Assembly: GCF_026013545.1 (NCBI RefSeq)
Contig: NZ_JAPDOG010000006.1
Location: forward strand, 145,219-209,218
Origin: Defluviimonas salinarum
GTDB taxonomy: Bacteria > Pseudomonadota > Alphaproteobacteria > Rhodobacterales > Rhodobacteraceae
Reading direction: 5' to 3'
DNA: 64,000 nt
The translations under genes were made by a program, and so were the position numbers. Shown here piece by piece: positions 1 to 7,719 of this stretch. A model generated the notes under the pieces. That model did no database searches and had not been told where the DNA came from. It saw only the letters and a list, made by a program, of their open reading frames with translations. Numbering within the stretch: the stretch's first letter is position 1; each line of letters opens with the position of its first letter.

Positions 1-1497
1 GTGATCAGCCCCTCGAGCATGACCGGCTCGGCGCAGGCCTTCACAGGCTATCTCCTGAACGGTGCGGGCTGGATGTGGCTCGCCATGTGTTCGGGGTTCC
101 TCCTGCTTGGCGGCTACATGGCGTTCGGGCCCTACGGGCATATCCGGCTCGGCAAGGACGACGAGGAGCCGGAATTCGACACCGCCTCCTGGATCGCGAT
201 GCTGTTTGCCGGCGGCATGGGCTCGGGGCTTCTGGTCTGGGGCGCGGCGGAACCGATGTACCACTTCGTCTCCCCGCCGGGGATGGAGGGCGAGACCCCC
301 GCGGCCGCGCGCGAGGCGCTGGTCATCACCAACCTTCACTGGGGCCTGCATGCCTGGTCGATCTACGGCTGCTGCGCGCTGGTGATCGCCTACTTCACCT
401 TCCGCCGCAACGAACCCTCGATGATCTCGACCCCGATCAAGCACGTCTTCAAGGGACCGGCTGGCGAGACGGTCGGCAAGGCCGCGGACATTCTCGGCGT
501 GATCTCGGTCGTGTTCGGCCTCGCAGGCTCGCTGGCGATGGGCGCGCTCGCGGTGCGCTCGGGCATGTACTACGCCTTCGGCACCGAGCAGAACAACACG
601 ATGTCGATGATCATCCTCGTCGCGCTCTTTGTCGCCTACATGCTGTCGGCCACGACCGGCGTCGACAAGGGGATCAAGATCCTCTCCAACATCAACATGG
701 TGCTGACCGTGGCGATCATGCTGATGGTCATCTTCGCCGGCCCGACGCAGTTCATCATGGAGACCTTCGTCGACTCGATCGGGCGCTATTTCAGCGCGAT
801 CGTCACCAAGTCCTTCACGCTCTACCCGTTCGAGGGGCTGACCGGCTGGACCTCGGGCTGGACGCTCACCTATCTCATCTGGTGGCTGGCCTGGGGGCCG
901 TTCATCGGCATCTTCGTCGCCCGCATCTCGCGCGGGCGCACGATCCGCGAATTCATCTTCGGCGTCGTGCTGGTGCCGACCGTCTTCTCGATGCTCTGGT
1001 TCGCGGCCTTCGGCGGCGCGGGCTTCTACATCGAGATGTATGGCGGCGGCGGTCTGAAGGAGATCATCTTCGAGGACGTCTTCGCCGCACTCTTCGCCTT
1101 CCTCGGCTACTTCCCCGGCGCGACGATCCTCGCCGGCCTCGCGGCGGCGCTCCTCTTCATCTTCCTCGTGACCTCGGCGGACTCGGGCACCTTCGTGCTG
1201 TCGATGATGACGACGAACGGCGATCTCAACCCGCCGGTGATCCAGAAGATGATCTGGGGCATCCTGATCGCGGTTCTCACCTTCTCGACCCTCGTGACCG
1301 AATCCGTGACCGTCGCCAAGGCGATGGCCATCACCGGGGCGATCCCCTTCGCGATCATCGTGCTGTTGCAGATCGTCGGCTTCCTGCGCGAGATCCGCAA
1401 GGAGATCGAGGAACCCGAAGTCATCGAGGCTCGCGGCGAGATCGAGGGCCGCGGGCCGGCCGGCGCCGCCGAGGCGGCGCAGGACAGCGCGTCGTGA
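1..1497 (+). CDS. BCCT family betaine/choline/carnitine transporter, 5' end probably cut
   Basis: Inner-membrane secondary transporter of the BCCT family, which imports glycine betaine, choline, carnitine or related quaternary amines. The open frame begins with GTG at the very first base and lacks the usual first membrane helix (about 30-40 residues), so the true start probably lies outside the window. Visible family marks are the glycine-rich stretch GGMGSGLLVWGAAEP (about residues 71-85), the tryptophan-rich segment IWWLAWGPFIG (about 293-303) followed by ARISRGRTIREF, and VTSADSGTFVLS (about 390-401), with many hydrophobic helices throughout. The glycine motif reads GMGSG rather than the GMGIG of BetP-like members. 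A betaine-type binding lipoprotein follows after 23 bases with a GGAGG ribosome site, so the two are probably cotranscribed. The substrate cannot be fixed from sequence. Confidence 0.9.
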   Translation: MISPSSMTGSAQAFTGYLLNGAGWMWLAMCSGFLLLGGYMAFGPYGHIRLGKDDEEPEFDTASWIAMLFAGGMGSGLLVWGAAEPMYHFVSPPGMEGETPAAAREALVITNLHWGLHAWSIYGCCALVIAYFTFRRNEPSMISTPIKHVFKGPAGETVGKAADILGVISVVFGLAGSLAMGALAVRSGMYYAFGTEQNNTMSMIILVALFVAYMLSATTGVDKGIKILSNINMVLTVAIMLMVIFAGPTQFIMETFVDSIGRYFSAIVTKSFTLYPFEGLTGWTSGWTLTYLIWWLAWGPFIGIFVARISRGRTIREFIFGVVLVPTVFSMLWFAAFGGAGFYIEMYGGGGLKEIIFEDVFAALFAFLGYFPGATILAGLAAALLFIFLVTSADSGTFVLSMMTTNGDLNPPVIQKMIWGILIAVLTFSTLVTESVTVAKAMAITGAIPFAIIVLLQIVGFLREIRKEIEEPEVIEARGEIEGRGPAGAAEAAQDSAS

Positions 1498-1520
1498 CCG
1501 GGCGCGGAAAGGAGGGTCCC

Positions 1521-3374
1521 ATGTCCATTCGCGCAATCATCGCCATTCTGGCCACCGTGCTCGCCCTCGCCGGCTGCACCGAGGAAGACGGCAAGATCCG
1601 CATCGGCGCCAAGAACTTCGGCGAGAGCAAGATCCTCGCCCACATGATGGCGGCCGTGATCGCGGAACAGGGCATTCCCGTCGAAGGGGTCGTGGAGTAC
1701 GAGAACACACCGTCGATCCTCGAAGCCCTGAAGCGCGGCGACATCGACGCCTATCCCGAATACAACGGCACCGGCCTCGTGATGCTCGGCCAGAGCCCGC
1801 TGGCCGACGGCGATGCCGCGACCGAGCGGGTGAAGCAGATCTTCGAGCCGCTCGGCATCTCCTGGCGCGAGCGGATCGGCGTGGCAAACAACTACGGGCT
1901 CGCGATGCTGCCCGAGCGGGCCGAGGACATGCGCCTGACCGACATGTCGCAGCTCGTCCGGCGCAGTTCCGAGGTAACGATCGGGATCGAGGACGACTTC
2001 ACCGCGCGGCCGCTCGACGGCCTCACCCCGATGACGCAGCGCTACGGCTTCGAATTCGGCGAGATCGTCGAAGTGCCGCTCTCCGACCGGGGCACGCTCT
2101 ACGACCAGCTTCTCGACGGCAAGGTCGACGTGATCGAGGTCTACACGACCGACGGCCAGATTGCCGATTACGGGCTGACGCTTCTGCAGGACGATCTCCA
2201 GTTCTTCCCGGTCTACGAGCTCGCGCCGATCGTCCGCCTGGAATCGCTGGCAAGGCACCCTGCCCTCGGCGGCGCGCTCGATGCGCTCGGCGGCAAGTTC
2301 ACCAACGAGGAGATGCAGGCGCTCAACCGCCGCGTCGATCTCGAGGGCCGCTCGCCCGAGGCCGTGGCGCGCGACGCGCTGGCCCGACTCGGGCTGATCG
2401 CGGCGGGCGCGGTCGAGGCGGAAGACCCGCTGATGATCGCCGCCTCGCCGCTCCTCGCCGAAAGCGATCTTGCCAGCACGGCGCTGCGCTCCGCCCGGCG
2501 GGCCTATGTCGGCCGCGAGGTCACGATCGACCCGAGCCACGATCCGCTGGCGGAGGTCGCGAACGGCAACGCCCGGCTCGCGCTGGTCGGCGCGGAGAGC
2601 TTCTTCGACCTCTCTGGCCCGACGCCGGTGCGGACCGAGGCCTTCGAGGGCCTCGCGGCGGTCGGTGCGAACGCGGTCCACCTCGTCAGCCCGACCGGAG
2701 ATGCGGGCGTCGGCGCGCTCTCCGAGGCCACCGAGCTCATCGTTGGCCCTGAAGGCTCGGCGTCCTACCGGATCGCCACGATTCTCACCGACGCGCTCGG
2801 CCTGACGGCGGCGCTGACCGTGACCGACGCGACAAGTGCGGGCGATCTTCTGACGCTTCTCGACGCGAAGGGCAAGGTCGCCGTGCTCCCCGCGCCCGTC
2901 GGCAGCGACATGATCGCGGCTGCGTTTTCAAGTGCGGAGCTGAAGCTCCTGCCCGTCGACGGCTGGACGCAGGGCGCCAACCTGGTGAAATACCCGTTCC
3001 TGCGCCAGACCCGCATTCCCGGCGGTTCCTACGGCCGACAGTTCACGGCCGTCGAGACGCTGTCGAGCCAGGCGGTTCTGGCCGGACCGGCGCCGGTTCC
3101 GGCGATCGCTACGATCGGCGACCAGGGTCCGGGTGCGACGGCCGCCCCCGCGCTGAAGCCGGTGCCGACAAGCACGGTGCAGGCCCTGGCGGCCGGCATC
3201 ACCGGGGGCGAGCTGATCGACCCGGTGCTGCCGCTCGCGGCGGCTTTCGCGCCGACGCTGCCGACGCCGCCGGCGGCGATGAATCCCTCGGCCGACGTCT
3301 CGGTGCTGAACGTGGCGCTCGTGTTGATGTTCGTATGGCTTTTCTGGCTCTATGTGCGCCGCGAAGCTCCGTGA
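1521..3374 (+). CDS. OpuAC/OsmF-like osmoprotectant-binding lipoprotein with C-terminal membrane anchor
   Basis: 617-residue protein. A signal peptide ends in a lipobox (LALAGC), followed by an OpuAC-type glycine betaine/choline-binding domain: IRIGAKNFGESKI near the start, then GDIDAYPEYNGTGLVML (about residues 72-88). After about residue 290 comes a second stretch that resembles another binding-protein lobe pair, then a Pro/Ala/Thr-rich linker and a C-terminal membrane helix (VALVLMFVWLFWLYV) ending in Arg residues. Ordinary binding proteins are about 300 residues, so this one is double length and seems anchored at both ends. No ABC permease or ATPase gene is nearby; the partners are a BCCT transporter upstream and a universal stress protein 21 bases downstream. 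The ATG at 1521 has AGGAGGG just upstream. Ligand capture or sensing for the transporter is inference. Confidence 0.85.
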   Translation: MSIRAIIAILATVLALAGCTEEDGKIRIGAKNFGESKILAHMMAAVIAEQGIPVEGVVEYENTPSILEALKRGDIDAYPEYNGTGLVMLGQSPLADGDAATERVKQIFEPLGISWRERIGVANNYGLAMLPERAEDMRLTDMSQLVRRSSEVTIGIEDDFTARPLDGLTPMTQRYGFEFGEIVEVPLSDRGTLYDQLLDGKVDVIEVYTTDGQIADYGLTLLQDDLQFFPVYELAPIVRLESLARHPALGGALDALGGKFTNEEMQALNRRVDLEGRSPEAVARDALARLGLIAAGAVEAEDPLMIAASPLLAESDLASTALRSARRAYVGREVTIDPSHDPLAEVANGNARLALVGAESFFDLSGPTPVRTEAFEGLAAVGANAVHLVSPTGDAGVGALSEATELIVGPEGSASYRIATILTDALGLTAALTVTDATSAGDLLTLLDAKGKVAVLPAPVGSDMIAAAFSSAELKLLPVDGWTQGANLVKYPFLRQTRIPGGSYGRQFTAVETLSSQAVLAGPAPVPAIATIGDQGPGATAAPALKPVPTSTVQALAAGITGGELIDPVLPLAAAFAPTLPTPPAAMNPSADVSVLNVALVLMFVWLFWLYVRREAP

Positions 3375-3395
3375 AACAGGGAAGGAGAGCAGAAG

Positions 3396-3851
3396 ATGGG
3401 CGAAAAGATCCTTGTTCCGATCGATATGGCGGACCAGAAGACCGGCCTCAAGACGATCGCGGAGGGCGTCGTCCAGGCCAAGGTCCGCAAGGCCGAGTTG
3501 GTGGTCATGACCGTCGTGCCGGACATCCTGTCGGGGCTCGACTTTCGCTACGCGATCCGCGGCGAGATGGGCGGATCGGAGAACTACGACCTCAAGGCGA
3601 TCGTCAAGGAGGCGCTCGACAGGCTGAACCAGATCGTCGCGGACCACACGCCGAGCGGCATGAAGGTCAGCACCATCGCCCGGCACGGCACCGCCTATGA
3701 GGAGATCCTCAAGGTCGCGAAGGATATCGGCGCGACGATGATCGTGCTCGGCGCGCACCGTCCCTCGCTGAAGGACTACCTGATCGGCCCGACCGCGGCG
3801 CGCGTCGTGCGCCATGCGGAATGCTCGGTCAACGTGATGCGCGACACCTGA
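3396..3851 (+). CDS. universal stress protein (UspA family)
   Basis: 151-residue single-domain Usp protein, presumably cytoplasmic. It starts with KILVPIDMADQ, the usual first strand and loop of the fold, and contains VLGAHRPSLKDYLIGPTAARV near the C-terminus, which resembles but does not exactly match the ATP-binding G-2X-G-9X-G(S/T) motif. It closes with the family's final strand (ECSVNVMRDT). A GGAGAGC ribosome site precedes the ATG. It sits 21 bases behind the binding lipoprotein and is probably the third gene of the transporter operon. Pairing of Usp proteins with transporters is common in the family; the regulatory link here is inferred from position only. Confidence 0.9.
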   Translation: MGEKILVPIDMADQKTGLKTIAEGVVQAKVRKAELVVMTVVPDILSGLDFRYAIRGEMGGSENYDLKAIVKEALDRLNQIVADHTPSGMKVSTIARHGTAYEEILKVAKDIGATMIVLGAHRPSLKDYLIGPTAARVVRHAECSVNVMRDT

Positions 3852-3944
3852 CCGCGGCGCAGACAGAGGCGGCTGCCGGCGCCACCGCGACGGGCGGCCA
3901 ATCGCGCGCGCCCTGCCCCGTGCGGGCACACAGGGAGAAGCCCG

Positions 3945-4634
3945 ATGGAACTCAACGCAGATTTCGGCCTCCGCGTCGCGGTCCATGCCAATCGGATGGA
4001 CTGGACCCCCTCGCCGATGCCCGGCGTCGAGCGCAAGATGCTCGACCGGATCGGCGACGAGGTCGCGCGAGCGACCACGATTGTCCGCTTCGCTCCGGGC
4101 AGCCGGTTTTCGCCGCACACCCATGACGGCGGCGAGGAATTCCTCGTCCTCGACGGCGTGTTCCAGGACGAGCAAGGCGACTTCCCGGCGGGCAGCTACG
4201 TCCGCAACCCGCCGACGTCGCGCCACACGCCCGGCTCCGCGCCGGGCTGCACCATATTCGTCAAGCTCTGGCAGTTCGCGCCCGACGACCGGCGGAAGGT
4301 CACGGTCGACACGCGCGCGCTGGATCTGCAGGCGCCTCCCGGCAGGCCGGGCGTGCGCAGCGCCATTCTGCACGAAGACGCCCGCGAATGCGTCCGGATC
4401 GAGCAATGGGCACCCGGCGCGGCGGTCGAGATGGCACCCGCCGGCGGCCTGGAGATCCTGTGCCTGGACGGTGGATTCCTGGAAGGCGGCGAAGGCTTCA
4501 CACCGTGGTCGTGGCTGCGCCTGCCGATCGGGGCCGGGCTCTCCGCCGTCGCCGGGGCCGAGGGCTGCCGGGTCTGGGTGAAAGAGGGCCACCTGCGGTT
4601 CGCGGGCGCCGACCTGCCGCCGCAGCAGACCTGA
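3945..4634 (+). CDS. ChrR-like bicupin protein
   Basis: 229-residue protein with two cupin-like halves. The first (about residues 40-115) has a full metal-site pattern: [14 protein letters not shown], then Pro/Gly turns and a His in SRHTPGS. The second half (about 125-215) repeats the fold ([16 protein letters not shown], then [15 protein letters not shown]) but its metal histidines are not evident. This resembles the C-terminal cupin of ChrR-type anti-sigma factors, yet the N-terminal zinc-binding anti-sigma domain and a neighbouring sigma factor are both missing. A stand-alone metal-dependent sensor or small enzyme is therefore more likely than an anti-sigma factor. Ribosome site AGGGAGAAG is just before the ATG; 93 bases separate it from the Usp gene. 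Confidence 0.75.
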   Translation: MELNADFGLRVAVHANRMDWTPSPMPGVERKMLDRIGDEVARATTIVRFAPGSRFSPHTHDGGEEFLVLDGVFQDEQGDFPAGSYVRNPPTSRHTPGSAPGCTIFVKLWQFAPDDRRKVTVDTRALDLQAPPGRPGVRSAILHEDARECVRIEQWAPGAAVEMAPAGGLEILCLDGGFLEGGEGFTPWSWLRLPIGAGLSAVAGAEGCRVWVKEGHLRFAGADLPPQQT

Positions 4635-4760
4635 GCGGACAACCGCGCCCCGGTCGAAGGCCGATCTGAAATGGATTGGATCGGCCGCCGGAAGTCGCCT
4701 AGAAAAGCTTACGCGATTCCTTCCCGAAGGCACCGGCAAGGACCAGATGGACGATCGAGC

Positions 4761-5753
4761 ATGAACGGCGACTTGATCAGCGTTGTCATTCCCGCGCACA
4801 ACTCCGGCTGGTCCATCCGGGACACGATCCGCTCCGTCCGCGCCCAGCGCGGCTGCGACTACGAGGTGATCGTTGTCAATGACGGCTCGACCGACGACCT
4901 TGAGGCGATCATGGCCCCCATTCTCGCCTCCGACGCCCGCTTCCGCATGGTGACGCAGGAGAACCGCGGCCTCGCGGCGGCGCGCAATCGCGGGCTGGAC
5001 GAGGCGAAGGGCAGATACGTCGCCTTTCTCGACGCCGATGACCTCTGGCACCCGGACTTCCTCGCGAGCCTGAAGGTGGCGCTGGACGATCATCCCGAGG
5101 CACCCTTCGCTTATGCCTACCTGCTTCGCGTCGACACCGCGAACCGCCTGATCCCGGCCCCGCCGTGGCGCCACGAGCCGCGCCACGACTTCGAGGGGCT
5201 CCTGACGCTGAACTCGGTCGGCTGCGGCAGCGCCTCGCTGTTTCGACGCGCCGCGGTTGCCGAGGCCGGCGGCTTCGACCCGACCTTGCGCGTGCGCGGC
5301 GTCCAGGGCGCCGAGGACTGGAAGCTGGTCCTGCGCCTCGCCGCCCGGCAGACGCCGGTTCTCGTGCCGCGCTTCCTCGTCGGCTACCGGCTTGTCGAGC
5401 AGGGCATGTCCCAGCGCGAGCCGCGCCGGCAGCTCAACGCCGTCCGCGCGGTGATGGACGATATCCGGGCGGAGTTTCCCGACACGCCCCGTCGCTGCTT
5501 CGCCGACGCCCGCACGCTCCTGAACGGATGGCTGCTGACCGCCTTCGCGCGCAACCGGGATTACCGGACCATCGCCCGGCTGCTGGTGGAATCCTACCTG
5601 CTCAACCCCTTGTGGTTCCGCTCCCGCGAGTTGCGCATGGTGCACCGCCAGAAGATCGTCTCGCTGGTTCGGGACAGGGCCGGGCCGCGCACCGACCTTC
5701 GCGATCTGATCCAGAACGGCGAGCGGCCCTTCGCCTTCCTCTCCGAGCCCTGA
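4761..5753 (+). CDS. family 2 glycosyltransferase
   Basis: 330-residue GT2 (GT-A fold) enzyme, presumably acting on the cytoplasmic face in surface-glycan assembly. N-terminal ISVVIPAHNSGWSI, VIVVNDGSTDDLEAI, the RNRGLDEAKG segment and the metal-binding FLDADDLWHP (about residues 90-99) are canonical. GFDPTLRVRGVQGAEDWKL supplies the usual catalytic acidic region around residues 175-193. The ATG at 4761 is preferred because the conserved first strand begins five codons later. It lies tail to tail with the ABC exporter ATPase gene (15 bases apart). The donor and acceptor sugars cannot be predicted. Confidence 0.88.
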   Translation: MNGDLISVVIPAHNSGWSIRDTIRSVRAQRGCDYEVIVVNDGSTDDLEAIMAPILASDARFRMVTQENRGLAAARNRGLDEAKGRYVAFLDADDLWHPDFLASLKVALDDHPEAPFAYAYLLRVDTANRLIPAPPWRHEPRHDFEGLLTLNSVGCGSASLFRRAAVAEAGGFDPTLRVRGVQGAEDWKLVLRLAARQTPVLVPRFLVGYRLVEQGMSQREPRRQLNAVRAVMDDIRAEFPDTPRRCFADARTLLNGWLLTAFARNRDYRTIARLLVESYLLNPLWFRSRELRMVHRQKIVSLVRDRAGPRTDLRDLIQNGERPFAFLSEP

Positions 5754-5768
5754 CCCTGTGCCCGCGCG

Positions 5769-6935
5769 TCACCCGCCTGCGACCTGCCAGCGCCGCGGCG
5801 GGTTGAGCATGCCGTTCGGACGGGCGTCGCCCGCGATGGTGAGCGGACAGGCGCTCCAGTGGCTCGATTGCGACGGGTCGCTGCCGCCGGGCCGCAGGCC
5901 GACGTTGACCGTGTAGTGCCCCGGCGTGAGATCGAGGCGCGCGATCTCGATCGACAGGTCTGCGTTGCCGGTGAGATCGGGCATATCGACGCCATCGGTT
6001 AGGCTGTCGGCCTCGAAGCAGACATGCCCCGAGGTATCGGCGATCGTGATGCCGACTTGCGGCCGGGAAATCGGCCGCAGCGCACGCAGCGCGACCCCGA
6101 TCGTTAGGCCGGCACCCGGCGCGAGCGTCTCGATCCCCACTCCGGCAGGGTCGCGCAAGGTGACGCCCGCAACCTCGCCCCAGCCGTCCATGTTGGCCAC
6201 GCCACTGCTTTCGCCCTCATAGGCGGAGACGACGCTGTCGGGCGCGCCGATCGCCCGGACCGCCCCGCGGTCGAGCCACAGAACCCGGTCGCAGACCCGC
6301 CGGACCTGTCCAAGGTCATGGCTGATGAGAACGATCGCACAGCCGTTTTCCTTGAATTCGGCGATGCGCCTCAGGCACTTCTTCTGGAACTCGAGGTCGC
6401 CGACCGCGAGCACCTCGTCGATCAGGAGGATCTTCGGCTCGACATGCACCGCGACCGAGAAGCCGAGCCGCACCTTCATCCCGCTGCTGTAGGTGCGGAC
6501 GGGGTCGTCGATATGGTCCTGCATCTCCGCGAAAGCGATGATGCTGTCGGACCGCGCGCGGACCTCCTCCTTGAGAAGGCCCGAGAGCACGCCGTTGATC
6601 ACGATATTCTCGCGCCCGGTCAGCTCCGGATGCATGCCGGTGTTGAGCGCCAAGAGGCCATTGACCGGCGCGGCGGCGATCACCCGCCCCCGGTCCGGCT
6701 GCATCACCCCGCCGAGCAGCCGCAGGAGCGTCGACTTGCCTGCGCCGTTGCGGCCGATGACGCCAAGCATCTCGCCCGGCGCCACCTCCAGGCTCACATC
6801 GTCGAGCGCGCGGATCATCTCGCCGCGCGGTCGCGTCCGCCAGCCACCCTCGACCCAGCGCCGGAAGGTACGCGGCGCTTCCGCACCCTGGTGGCGGAAG
6901 CTCTTTTGCAGTCGTTCGGCGCGCAGCGCGGTCAC
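5769..6935 (-). CDS. wzt: polysaccharide ABC exporter ATPase (Wzt/KpsT type) with C-terminal glycan-binding-like domain
   Basis: 388-residue ATPase that would power export of an undecaprenyl-linked polysaccharide with the adjacent permease. Walker A GRNGAGKST, signature YSSGMKVRLGFSVAVHVEP (the SGMxxRL form is typical of glycan exporters), Walker B ILLIDEVLAVGD and the H-loop ISHDLGQV are all present within the first 220 residues. The remaining 160 residues form an extra domain like the carbohydrate-recognition domain of Wzt proteins that export end-modified O-antigen chains. The GTG start at 6935 has AGGAG nine bases upstream. It is the last gene of a minus-strand operon, four bases after the permease. 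Confidence 0.9.
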   Translation of the reverse strand: MTALRAERLQKSFRHQGAEAPRTFRRWVEGGWRTRPRGEMIRALDDVSLEVAPGEMLGVIGRNGAGKSTLLRLLGGVMQPDRGRVIAAAPVNGLLALNTGMHPELTGRENIVINGVLSGLLKEEVRARSDSIIAFAEMQDHIDDPVRTYSSGMKVRLGFSVAVHVEPKILLIDEVLAVGDLEFQKKCLRRIAEFKENGCAIVLISHDLGQVRRVCDRVLWLDRGAVRAIGAPDSVVSAYEGESSGVANMDGWGEVAGVTLRDPAGVGIETLAPGAGLTIGVALRALRPISRPQVGITIADTSGHVCFEADSLTDGVDMPDLTGNADLSIEIARLDLTPGHYTVNVGLRPGGSDPSQSSHWSACPLTIAGDARPNGMLNPPRRWQVAGG

Positions 6936-6939
6936 GGAG

Positions 6940-7719
6940 TCAGATCTCCTCCAGGAATCGCAGACTGGCGCCGCGGAAGAAGCGGTAGGTCAGCGCCAGC
7001 AGGACGAGCGAGGCCACGAGCAGGATGCCGATCGCGCGCCAGTCCGGCCATTCGCCGTAGATCAGGACGCTGCGGTGGGCCTCGATGATCTGAAGCATCG
7101 GGTTGAGCGAGAGGATCTGCCGCGCGCGCTCGGGCAGGGCGTCGGCGGAATAGAAGATCGGCGTGGTGAAATACCCGAACTGCAAGAGGATCGGCACGAT
7201 GTACTGCAGGTCGCGGAAGACCACGTTCAGCGCCGAGACGAAATAGGCCATGCTGAGGACGAACACGAACTGGCAAAGCGTCAGGATTGGCAGCGCGACG
7301 AGCGCCGGCCCGAGGTTCGCGCCCTCGACCCACAGGATCACGACCAGCAGCGGAAGCGTGAGAAGCAGCGTCACGAAGTTCGACACCGTGGCGGCCAACG
7401 GCAACGCGGCGACGGGAAAGCGCGGTTGGTTCACCAGGCCGGGATTGCCGACGATGGTCCCCACCGCCTCCATCGTCGTGGTCTGGAACCAGGTCCAGAG
7501 GATGAGCGCGATGAAGAGGTGCGAGGCGTAGTTGGGTATGTTCAGGGGCAGCATGACCTTGAAGAGGACATAGAAGGTCATGAGGAACAGCGCGGGGCTC
7601 ACGACCGCCCAGAAAACGCCCATCGCCGTGCTCTGGTAGCGCGCCTTCTGGTCCCGCGCGACCAGCACGCCGATCACGTCGAGCATGTGCCGTATCGACC
7701 TGCGGTCCGGAACCCTCAT
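6940..7719 (-). CDS. wzm: polysaccharide ABC exporter permease (Wzm/ABC-2 type)
   Basis: 259-residue inner-membrane permease of the ABC-2 polysaccharide exporter family. It has the short cytoplasmic N-terminal helix typical of Wzm/KpsM (LVARDQKARYQSTAMGVFWA), then about six membrane helices, with ALNVVFRDLQYIVPILLQFG and YFTTPIFYS characteristic of the family. Its ATG overlaps the stop of the upstream glycosyltransferase (ATGA), and the ATPase follows after four bases, so the three are translationally coupled. Together with Wzt it would move a lipid-linked glycan across the inner membrane. Confidence 0.92.
   Translation of the reverse strand: MRVPDRRSIRHMLDVIGVLVARDQKARYQSTAMGVFWAVVSPALFLMTFYVLFKVMLPLNIPNYASHLFIALILWTWFQTTTMEAVGTIVGNPGLVNQPRFPVAALPLAATVSNFVTLLLTLPLLVVILWVEGANLGPALVALPILTLCQFVFVLSMAYFVSALNVVFRDLQYIVPILLQFGYFTTPIFYSADALPERARQILSLNPMLQIIEAHRSVLIYGEWPDWRAIGILLVASLVLLALTYRFFRGASLRFLEEI

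Noticed and set aside
75..1520. Long plus-strand frame running through the BCCT gene into the lipoprotein gene
   Set aside because: Shadow frame rich in Arg/His/Asp from GC-biased codons; the BCCT frame has all family motifs.
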